DNA of 64,000 bases from Trichoplax adhaerens (Eukaryota; Placozoa; Uniplacotomia; Trichoplacea; Trichoplacidae): assembly GCF_000150275.1 (NCBI RefSeq), contig NW_002060944.1, positions 8,259,033 to 8,323,032 of the forward strand. Direction: 5' to 3'. The notes beneath the pieces were generated by a model. The model was not told the DNA's origin, did not search any database, and saw nothing but the letters and a program-made list of their open reading frames with translations. This document shows positions 53,301 through 64,000 of the stretch, piece by piece (within the stretch, counting starts at the first letter, position 1; every line of letters starts with the position of its first letter). Position numbers and translations under genes: made by a program.

Positions 53301-56300
53301 AATTGTATTACTGTATAGTCCATTTTCTATAGAATAAATTGTTTTTTTTACATAAGTTTACTCTTACTATACATTTATGTTGAGTAAACGTCTGCATAGA
53401 GCGCAACAACCATTGTGGAACAGCTTGGATCATAATACGTAAACCAATATACGAGCATACTCAAATCCTATTATGGCTGGTATATAATAACGCCTCTCTA
53501 TAATCATATCATAATTCAATAACTTAGGCGAACGTTATTGTTATTAATATTCGATCATTTAAACGGAACTAGACGATGAAATCAGCTAATGGGAACTATG
53601 GCCATGGCTGATTTTTTTTGTTAGCAATGATGGTACAATAATAATTTATAATCGGAATTTTAACAACTGTATGCGATACAAATGTACATATGTTTCAATG
53701 GTCTACGAGAATATTTACGGCTGTGAGACGTAATATCATAGGTAGACTCGAACTATTAGTAATATCTGCCAAGAATGGAATTTAACTATTTTGTCAACAA
53801 TAGATGCAAAATTAAGCCAATAGAATAGATTCCATCTGTCTTTTTGATTTTACATCATTACATAATATATATTAGCTAGCGAGTGGGATAATAATGACGT
53901 TAACTTTAGCTTTCGATTAAGTCAATATAGGCCGATGACCTTATCACAAACTAGAAATTGCTATTATTCGCGATGTCATTAAATTCCTTGTTTTTACAAA
54001 ATTTTTCATTCAAGTATTTCTTAGTAGCTTCAATTAGAAGTTAATTGAATACAATGTAAATAGAATGGGATCATGTAGTTTTGACAACCTTTTCTTATAT
54101 CTCCATTTGTAAGCAGTGGCCTTCTATACGTCACTGTTAGGGTAATACTAAATTCAGTTTACTGTAAGTAGGATAATATGTTAATTTTCTATATGATTAA
54201 AGTCACAAATAGACAACGTAATTAAAATTCTTGTAACCAATTCTTATTCCAAATTTTCTGTGTAAACTATGCATAAAGATAAGGCTTAACAGTTGACGTA
54301 ATAATGTTGTATATTTATCCGTGTCCATGCGACTAAATCTTATAAACAGTTCGATTTGTTGCGTAGACAGAAAAGTTAGGGTTAAAAAAATCGTATCCGA
54401 GTGCATTGAACTATAATTGAAGTTTAGCTTTTCTATAAATTTAACGTAATTTACTGATTACTTAATAATTTAATTTAATTCTTGGCTATTGTTTCACTAA
54501 TTTCCCTTAATTAATAATAACATCTATTTCTATGATATACAATCAGCTTTTTAACTAGTAGGATTCGATAATGACTAGGAAATTATATATTTTTAATGCT
54601 CGTGGCTTACTGTAATTAATCGATTGAGATGGTCGTGTACTTATACTTGGTAGCATAAGTATTTCTGATTAGCTATAATGTATCTAAAAATTTTAGAATA
54701 GCTTAATTTAAGGTTGCATAATTACTTAAATAATTCTCTTTTGGCTTTCTGCCCTTAGCAATTACAATATTTAACATAGAATCAGATCCAATCTTACGAA
54801 GTCTTGCTATTTCAATTAAAATATCGTACTGTATCTCCTTGAACGTTGTAATGTCTCGAGATGAACATGACAAGTTTTCCTTCATTTATGTTTTTTTGGC
54901 ATTTAGCAAAATACCGGTAACAATTGTCAACGTAATTTTTATTTACTAGTTTGATTATTAGTCAAATTCAATTGATAATAACAATCTCATTAGCAATGCA
55001 CAAGCAATTAATTGAATACCTACTCGAATAGCTACCTATAGTTTTCTCTATTTGTTAACACTTACAAGTACCGGTAGTATTTTTTCTCGTGAGTCTTACT
55101 GTTTTCGATATGGTTATTCATATTAATAACAGCTTTTAAATGGATTGATTAAAGAAATTAATGGATTATACTCTATAATATGATTGTTAGCAGGAAATGT
55201 AATATCTTATTTTATCAGAAGGTTAACATGAAGTAGTGCATACTTTATAATCATAGGAAATATCGCAGTACAAGTTACCAGCAAAATTGGTTAAATTCCT
55301 TCTTTAATTGCTTACAGTGCTTTAGTAGAGAAGTTGTTACTGAAAAGTATAACTATCAAATTAGGTTTTATTTTCATAGATACAATATAATACATAATCT
55401 TTTTCTATACGTCTAATTAAAACAGACATACTATAGTGTAAAACAATACTTCTTTAGCTTTACTATTTATGCAATATTTTTCCATGTAACTTTTACGTAA
55501 TGAGCTAGTACTATGATAATAATTGATCTATAGCCTAATGTGTAAGCCGGTATTATGGCTATTTTTAAAATTCAATCGTCAAGATTATCGGGAATCGAAA
55601 CGATCATGAGGTGATATATATTTTCTCGCAATGTTTGTTGGCTTTAATGGACAGATGTATAGCACCATTATCCTGGAATAAACGAGAAGTTATAATCAAC
55701 AACAGATAAAACAAAAAAACATAAGACTAATATCGATCTATTATCATCATTATTTAAGTCGACATTGTCCAGATATTTATGGATTATAATCAATTAAAAT
55801 GCAGACTTCTCTATTGATGTAATTTAATAATAGATATAGATGTATCAATGTCTTTAAAGTGAAATGCATTTTATCATTCTTCATTCACTTGTTTCCATTT
55901 CTTTGATTGCTTATCACTTTAGATATGATGTAAAGTAATTTTACCTATTGGTCGTCATATTGACGTCAATAAATGAAGTAATCGTATAATAATAATAGAA
56001 TAACGGCCAGCCAATAAGTAATAATGTTACATTGACAGGATAAAAATGAACTACTATGGCAAGTGCGATATCGTATACGGTACTAGTGTAAAAGATAGTA
56101 AATATTATTTATGACTTGTTTTCATGATATTACTTTTGTCTTACAATAATCATAATTACCTGGAATCAGAAAGAAAGGCAGATATTATATTTATTTATAA
56201 CCCTAGAGAATTGAATTATAAAGGCAGTAATGACAGCAATGTCAGCTAATTTGAAAGCAAATGAAAGCATCGGTCATGATATATCCAGGACAAATATAAA

Positions 56301-57037
56301 TTATTATCATAGCTAGATAGCATTTGGTAAAAGTTATGAAAGCAATATTTAGTATGGTTATAACCGTACATGTTATTTTAAAGCCAATACAAAAAGCAGG
56401 TATAATCCCCTACAATCATGTTTTCTTTCTTCCTTTTTATTTTTTTCTCCTTAATATCATTTTTATAACCCTTCAATGCATTTCTTAAATAGTATGAGAT
56501 GTTATTTCCTTATTGCTATTGATTCAATCTTTCGTCATATGAGTGTCTTCGCTATTAATTTATATTATTTTTATTACATTTGCTACTGATTGCCATTCTC
56601 TTCAGTTTTCTTCTACGTATAATTATTGTATCTGTAAGTTAACAGTAATCCCTGTAAAAGTCTTGATACTAAATCGTAGCGTAAGATTTATGTAAAACAT
56701 TGTCAAGAAGTTCATCTACTGTTTAGATGCATATTTACTCATTTGCTTAATGTATAGATTAGATATTAGAAGCTGCAGAAGAAAAGCGATCACTGCACCA
56801 TTACGAAAGTTAACCAATATTTGGGGGCATTATTCTTAAGCTGTCACTATTGGTATTGCAGTACAAAGAATATTCATATTTAAGTATCAGGTAGGCCTAA
56901 AATCTTGTTTGCCACTTCGTCTTAGCTATCGAAATTTATACCGATCAACTATTGAACGAATTTTTAAAATTTCGCAAAATTTTAAATGAACTATCGTTTC
57001 TTTGACCGAAAACCCCAGGCCATAAGTCAAGTAAGTG
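50306..57037. other. Gene-poor region, right part
   Basis: About 6.7 kb with no recognisable gene before ANKFN1. The only frame that caught my eye is minus 51527-51724, which from its ATG reads MESLNGNST... with potential N-glycosylation sites and a hydrophobic end (YIAYMLPYIIFFTV), like the start of a receptor; no partner exons were found. The ANKFN1 promoter presumably lies just upstream of 57038. Confidence 0.5.
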
Positions 57038-60000
57038 ATGAGGATGGCTGTTGTGATCAAAAATGGCGATAATCATGGAAATAATGATAGAAACGAAAGA
57101 AAACTACAACGACGCCATACTTGGTCTTGTAAAAAGGCATGGCTAGGGTTGAATAACGCTTTAGGTAGCCGGCGTTTATCAGGCGCTAAAAAACGACCAA
57201 ATCGGGCAGGACCTGATACTTGGGATGGTAAGTAACTATTCGTAGTTATAAATAGCTGCACTAGTATCGTTGATTGTCTCCACAGTGACGTATAGTTAGA
57301 AATGAGAAAGCGTTTTCTTGCATCTCTATGTATGCTCTATAATAAGTCTGTAGACAAAAGTAAATCTTCCAAATTTTTTATTTATACTTTATATAGTTTT
57401 AAAATCTGAAATATTTTCCTAAAATTATAAAAGCATCTTTGTATAATTTAAACATTAATTTTAACCGCTTAATTCCCCAGAAAGATTATTTCATTGTTAT
57501 AGTTATAGCTCAATAAATCTTTATCTTTACCCATAACTGTTTTATAGCAAAGTAATTTTATAATATGAATGACATCCATTCGTATTATTTTATGGATGTA
57601 ACAGATACAGTAGTTATTAGTACCAGTAAATGTGTAAGTAACACAAGTCATCCTTCTTTACGTGATTTATTTATTTAATATTACCCAACAAAGCGATGGT
57701 CGTTTATGGTCAAATTTATCTTATTCCTTATATGAATAAGTTATTTTTATTGGGTCTCATAAGTGCTCATTTTCTACATCATTTTTAATTCTTGCACTAT
57801 GTAGAAGAAGATGAGGAACAGATGCATACTATTCAAGGTAAAATATGGCTATACTGCCATTTATTTCATCTAGATTGACTTTATTGTAAAGAATGTTTAT
57901 ACACCTAGATTCTTGTTGACTACCTAAGCAATATTTTATCTAAATTTCCTTTCTCGCTTTAAACCATGCTTATAAAGTTTTTTGCTTTTGGAATTTATTA
58001 CCCTGAGATTTTTACTAGTAATTTCATAAAATATCTAGTCATCTTAAACATCACAACATTCGTTTTGTTCAATATAGAAAACTGTACTAGCCTAAACTGC
58101 GTGTAAATCAAAGCTAGTACGTAAACAAGCTGTATTTTTCCTTTATGGATTTCTCTCAAATATTACGTTGTTTTCTCGTTGATTAGATTTAGTTAAATGC
58201 ATCTGTGATAATAACGAGGCTGAACTTAGAGAAATACTGAAAGCAGATGACGTTGATATCAACCAGTAAGCCTTCTGTTATAGATTATAAATGTACTTTG
58301 TTCCTGTCTATATGATTTCACGGAATTTGTACTTTCATTTTCAATTTGCTGTTGATAATGTTAATTTAATTCAATGAAAAGTTGCTGTATTTAACGATAT
58401 TTCGTAATTCTGTCATCTTTCAGACAATATTTCGGTCAGTTAACTCCTCTTGATATTGCTATCATGTTAAATAATCAGACAATGATACAATTATTGGTAT
58501 TGAATGCTGCAGAAGAGAACAAAGCTCGTAAGTAGAAAGCATAATAAATGCTCTATCCAGCATTTATCTTGCAACCTATTATTCGATCTTATATATTAAG
58601 TAAAGGCATCAATATTTCCTCATAACTGTTATTGCCATCATATAATCATAGTCATAACTACCACATAATTCTAAATAGCGACAATAATATTACTTGCTAT
58701 CGAATTTTGAAAATAGACTTTTAACCAAGTATTGCGCATAAGAATTCTAATGTAAATATGTCATATAGTTTAGTCGTCAAATAAGAGAATAAACATACCT
58801 AGTCACATAATTTTCTGTAGTAAATAATTTAACACATGGAATACATATAACGATAATTTTCGCTGGTAGTTCTAAAAGAAATAAAGTTAGCTAGTCCTAG
58901 TCTATCATAACGTAACAGTATTCTATGTACTAGCCATCATTATTCTTACCTATCAAAATGTGGCCATCATCTTTTATAAAATGTAATAAAAGGACTGAAA
59001 GTTTCTTATCCTATTAAAATTGAAACAGTTGTGAAAGATCCCTATGCAAGATTAAAACAGCTGAAACAATTGGATGGTGAAATTAGCAGCAAATTAAAGG
59101 AAATATCTGCCCATAATGTCGAAGGTGCTGAAAATTTAACCAAGGTTCGAAATTGATTGCGCGCCATAATGGATAAATTGATGATAAAACTATTTATCAA
59201 GTTACATGAATTTTGAAATATCTTTTGCTTGGTATTCGTGATCAAAACCATTATGTTATTTTATGCTTCTGCTCTACAGCATTTGTAGTGATGATTAGCA
59301 GTTTATTTAAAAATTAATGATATCACTTTCAACTACATTTCACTTTTTACACACGCTATAGGATGGTAACGATAAGCTTTTAGATGCTAAAGGGTGGAAA
59401 CTAAAAAAAGAATTAGTTACTAAAATGATACAATCTATTGATTGTGCAAGTAAGTATAGAAAGCCCTATCATAAATTCTTATAAATTAACCAGCTTTTCT
59501 TCTCGTAACTTAATAGAATTATTGTTAATTGTTCGTTATACGGAAGTGTATTATGATAAAGGTTTAATTCTAACAATTTGAACAAGTTGTCAACATTCAC
59601 AGAATATTTGTTGCTTTAATTAATGTAAAATATTGATCTCACTAATAGATCTTCCTGAGCCACCAATGGAGGTTTTGCTAAAAACTAGATCATCTACAAC
59701 CATTATAATTAAATACGTCCCTTCATCAGTCGATAATGGTTCAATGATAACAAATTACAAAAGTAAATAAGAATTTTGCTACGGTTCAAAAATTCAATAA
59801 TTATGCATTTCAATATTTATTTTAATTCTTTTCTTTTTAATCAGTTGAATGGAGTCGTAATTCCTCGTTTGTTCCAATTAGTGGTGAGAAAATAATTGCT
59901 TATAATGAGAAGCCAGAGCATCATTTAATGAATGTAGTACAGGCAAGTTAGGAGCTTGGATTATTTTATACCAGATACACAGTTATTTACCAAAAACTTT

Positions 60001-63000
60001 CTATTTATTCAGAAACATCCATGTTATGTACGGGTGTCTGCCTATAATATGAGCGGCTATGGACAACCTAAGTTATCTAATCCGGAGTTCATATCTTCCA
60101 AAAGTAAGTAACACCTTTGATTTTTTTTAATCATAACTACCATAACTCGGAATTTATAAAATTTTATTTTTAAATTTTATAATAGTTTACTTTTTACAAT
60201 TATTACAGACTGGTACAATTACAGTGAAAGCTATCAGACTAGGAAATCTGCTTGCGTAAAATCCTTGCAAAATATTGTCGCCGAGGATATTTGTAGAATA
60301 GAAAGTGCTCTTAAAGATAACATTAGAGGTAATATCGTCTTGTTAATAAAATAAACTGATCGAATATGGATTTTTGTGTGGTATTAGCATGTATTCTTAT
60401 TTGGAATACGTCAGCCTAAACATGAGAATAATGCAATCTTTATACCAAAAGTAATGCCTACTTATTTATCATATCAGCCTATCTACAAGTACTGTATTGA
60501 TTTGTTTTCAAATTAGTCCAGTACTAAATGATTGAGTTATCATTTCTATGCCACCTCTTATATAAAGATTAACTGTGTATACAGTATGTAATATTGTAGT
60601 TCACTTACACTATACTCCACTCTTGAATCGCCTAAGAAAATAGTAAATGATTGCAACATATAATTTAATAAAAATTGACGTTTTGGTTTAATGTGAATTC
60701 AATAGCAAACGAAGTCAACGAGCCAGTACGATACGCGAGACGTCGATCAAGCACTTTACAGAAATTTTTTTTGCCATCTTTGAAACTTTCCAAGCACTTA
60801 AAACGGTACGAAAGTTTATATATTATTTCAAAATGAGAGATAATCATAAAATGCTATTACCGTGTCGCAAGTACGAAAGAAATTATGCTAGAAAATTCGA
60901 ACAGTAGTTTTACAGTGGATTTTCAGGAGCTATATTGATTGCGTTCATTTAGTGGGTTTTTTATATTAATATTTTAATAAGCTACTAATTGAATTGGTTC
61001 AATACCTGCTATAGATGGTAATGTCTTTAAATCTATCCAATTTTCTTTTGTTATTAGAGCTATTTATTTGAGTGTTTTATTCTACACGCCAAATGGAAAA
61101 ATCTTAGTTTCCGCGGATGACCTTATCATACCTGTTATTGAAATTGATGACAGCTGCTTTAATATTACTCAACAAGAAATGGCTTGGTTTAGCAAGGTAT
61201 ATTCTTAAATTACTGAATCATATATATGAATGCTTATCCAATTATTCAATTTTATTTTTTAATAAAGACGAACTAAAATTTATTATTACTATCCGATAAT
61301 CAGTTGACATTTGCATGGGATAAAGCTCGAAAGATGCTAGAAAATATGGATTACTGTATGTCCACTACAAGTAATTTAATAAGGAAAAAAATTTTACAGT
61401 CCGTTACAGCTTATCAGGTAACTTCTATAAGGATAAATGATATAAAGGTAATACGGGATGACTAACTTTTGCACTATGATTGGTAATTGTTCATCAGCAA
61501 GCCTTCTGCATCAGTGATTTAGGAAAATTGTATCACGAGCCTATTCGTGGTGGGCAAAAATCCGTAATTTTCTGTTTGATTAATGAAATTGAGGTTAGAT
61601 AATTTGTTTAAATATTGTTTATTGCCAGGTTATCATCATAATAATATTTATGTCCTTGCTTAATAGAGTCCCAATGCACTCCATACAGGAATGTCGTTTA
61701 AATGGATTTCTACTAATAAAATAGGACGTAGATTGACGAGTTCTTCATTAGATCAGACAAACGTTAGCGAAGTATTAATGACAAGAACAAATGAGTTGAT
61801 AGAATATCACGCCAAATCTTGCGTTACTTTTTCGAGGTATCTTGAAATTTAATTGCCAAGCTGTAATAGTGTAACTGCAACTACGTTCAATGTATACTAC
61901 ATTTATCATACTAAAATTATTACTGGATCATTACTTAGTTACATAGTAATGTCTAAATTTTGATAGGCTTTTATCTTAATTTTTAAATACAAAATTAGGG
62001 GATTATACTTGGGTTATGTGAAGTTACGTTGCACAATAAATGATATTGCTGTCATGACGGATGCCAGTTCGCCAAATACTTTACCATTTGAAAAAATAAG
62101 AGACAATCCTATTATTGGAAGGTTGGCGAATTGATTAAATTTTTTATGAAATTTATAATAAATGGAATGCACAGTAGTATTCCTGTTAATACATTACAGT
62201 TCAAATTTTATAGTTAATATTTGCGTCGATAGTCTTTGAATCTGAATTGCGCCGACCTGAGCAAATATCTAATAATTTTAAATACAATGCATTATACATT
62301 TATAGACAAGAGATTGAATGGTTACAAAATGTAGATGGTAAAAAGGTGAAAGAAACAAAAGTAGGTATTTTTAACTTAAGATATGGTATAATAGTTTCCA
62401 TAGTTTGATAATATTCAAAATCATATGAGATTTTGACGTGGGAATAACGTTTCTTAATCGTTTTATAATTAGGTTGCGGACTCTCGAAATGGTAGCTTGT
62501 TAAATTTTCAAAAAGCATTGCGTAGTGCCGCTAGAAAATTACTGTGGCGATTAGATCCTGAGGAGGTAAGCATTTACATAGACAATATCACACTTTATAT
62601 ATTTGATCAGGCAATAATAATTAATTTCTATTATTTATTGATATAGAAAAAATATGATCACTATCTCTTAATGAACTGTAAAGTTGTGGAATTAAATGAA
62701 AATGTCACTTTTATATTGATTCATCCATCCGCTGATTCTATCAACTGTATAAAAAATGATGCTAATTCTATAACGGCTAATGGGTATTACTTCCTTCCTA
62801 TAACGCATTTTGAATTAGGCAAGTATAAATAGAGCATGAATATTGCTATCAGACTATCAATATTTTGTGATACTTTAGTAGTGCATTTAGCGATGATATT
62901 GCTGTCCGACTGCTGTTTATGTTATTGATGGAATGTATACTTACGACGGTTATTATACTTTAGCTTGTTTGTACATGTATGAACCGGAAATAGTCCAGTC

Positions 63001-63647
63001 ATATTGTTGGCTTTCACTTATTCTAAATGTTCTAGAAAATATGGCAAAGAGGGCTGAGAGAGAGGTACTTATGTTAATAATGATGGGATATCCTTCAATT
63101 TGATGTTAATAAAGAATCTTATTTAGGATTATACTTTTCTTTTTTGTTATTATGCCATATTTACTATATTTCAAGTAATAGTAAAGTTTGGAGCTGCTTC
63201 TAAACGTAGCATCAAACTTTTATTCTTGATTACTTTAAAACGAATGTGATCTATCAATTATACTGATATTAAAGAATACTTAGAATTTCCTATCAAATCT
63301 TATTCACTTATTAGGCAATAACACAATCAGAAACTATGTTGGCTAAGAAACAATATCAGGAGATTGTCAACTTAACAGAGGTAATAGTTGATAAGATTGC
63401 AGTAGTTTAATGAAGCAAAAAGTATTTTTTACTCTATCAAATCTAACCATAAATTACCTTTTCGAATTTTTCTAATAAGATACTTGTCTTTTGATATTTT
63501 TAACTCGGTATCCGATGAAAATTGTAGTCTTTAGAAGCAAATTGGAAGGATATGCGATGGATTGGCGAAACCGCTTGCTATATAAGCGGACGGAATAAAG
63601 CTAAACTTTTGTACAGTGTTCCGTTGGCTCGTGTTTTGCAGCCATAG
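57038..63647 (+). CDS. ANKFN1: ANKFN1 (ankyrin repeat and FN3 scaffold), 22 exons
   Basis: Exons: 57038-57227, 57805-57837, 58187-58265, 58424-58527, 58993-59144, 59362-59449, 59649-59762, 59845-59942, 60013-60103, 60209-60328, 60706-60805, 61058-61196, 61304-61417, 61498-61593, 61667-61836, 61999-62121, 62214-62360, 62473-62565, 62647-62818, 62964-63064, 63315-63380, 63528-63647; about 836 residues. In order: basic N-terminus (RRHTWSCKKAW), ankyrin part (LTPLDIAIMLNNQTMIQLL), an FN3 domain (PCYVRVSAYNMSGYG near its end), then the long family-specific C-terminal region with VIEIDDS, GLYLGYVKL, RDNP, FELACLYMYEPE and a terminal MRWIGE block. The fly homologue Wide awake acts in sleep timing and vertebrate ANKFN1 in vestibular function; the molecular role is unclear, probably scaffolding. 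Introns after 59942 and 62818 have GC donors. Phases clash between 62121 and 62214. The ATG at 57038 is the first in an open frame but further 5' exons are possible. Confidence 0.9.
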
Positions 63648-63849
63648 TCAATTATTGATGCAATACTAGTTCGAGATTACGCTGATTTAGCTAAATCATT
63701 TAGTAATACAAATCTCGAATTGCTATAGACGCTGAAACTACTTTAAACGCTAATTTGCTGCGAAATTATTTGTAACATTTGCATATACTGACGTACTTTA
63801 TAGTTTATTTCTATATATGAATGTACAGCGTTTACATACGTGTTTTCAG

Positions 63850-63855
63850 AATAAA
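63850..63855 (+). terminator. ANKFN1: Poly(A) signal of ANKFN1
   Basis: AATAAA about 200 bp after the ANKFN1 stop, followed by T/GT-rich sequence (GTTTTATTTGTTTGAG), which is the expected layout of a cleavage site. Confidence 0.7.
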
Positions 63856-64000
63856 GTTTTATTTGTTTGAGAGCAGATTCGCTATTTCTCCGGCGTGCTA
63901 TATGATTTGTCTTGTATAATTATTTGTCAGAAATACACTGTAATTGACAATTGCAAAGTTTTATCAAGACCTCAAGCAATAATTTTGCGTTATTATTATA

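Noticed and set aside
1-64000. tRNA or rRNA genes
   Set aside because: Scanning by eye for T-loop GGTTCGANTCC-like boxes with a matching A box gave no convincing candidate; a tRNAscan run would settle it.

Overview
This window is nuclear DNA from an animal. It is AT-rich and uses the standard code, and six of its seven recognisable genes are split by short spliceosomal introns. I rebuilt 86 introns by matching splice phases; most are 50-350 bp, and the largest inside a gene are about 1.5-2.1 kb. The gene set is metazoan (ciliary CCDC40, HID1, TBC1D16, cyclin F, mitochondrial YARS2, ANKFN1). Compact introns, low GC and a motile-cilium gene together suggest an early-branching animal. A placozoan such as Trichoplax or Hoilungia is my best guess, but the sequence alone does not prove it.

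Layout. At 1-3592 (+) is the 3' part of CCDC40, truncated by the window edge. At 4803-11650 (-) is HID1 in 27 exons, lacking only a short first exon; it converges on CCDC40. From 11.7 to 15 kb is a spacer with a dense array of GTAC-rich palindromic repeats. TBC1D16 lies at 15000-20261 (+) in 5 exons and diverges from HID1. A 3.6-kb spacer with a 74-bp tandem duplication precedes an intronless TPMT-like methyltransferase at 23842-24564 (+). Another spacer rich in the same GTAC repeats leads to CCNF (cyclin F, 27185-33253 +, 20 exons including a tiny first exon). YARS2 (34405-37304 -, 12 exons, first exon unresolved) converges on CCNF. From 37.3 to 57.0 kb there is a gene-poor stretch of almost 20 kb with no recognised family. 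It contains protein-like open fragments at 47.9-50.3 kb, some with compatible splice phases and some with apparent frameshifts, which look like an unidentified or decaying membrane-protein gene. The window ends with ANKFN1 (57038-63647 +, 22 exons) and its poly(A) signal.

The genes do not form a pathway. They are independent housekeeping and cell-biology genes: axonemal ruler, dense-core vesicle and Golgi trafficking, Rab GAP, small-molecule methyltransferase, SCF ubiquitin ligase receptor, mitochondrial translation, and an ankyrin/FN3 scaffold. I found no operon-like or defence-like system. The most notable points are three GC-AG introns, a dispersed GTAC-palindrome repeat family, the single-exon TPMT-like gene with a changed signature, and the unexplained coding-like fragments in the desert.
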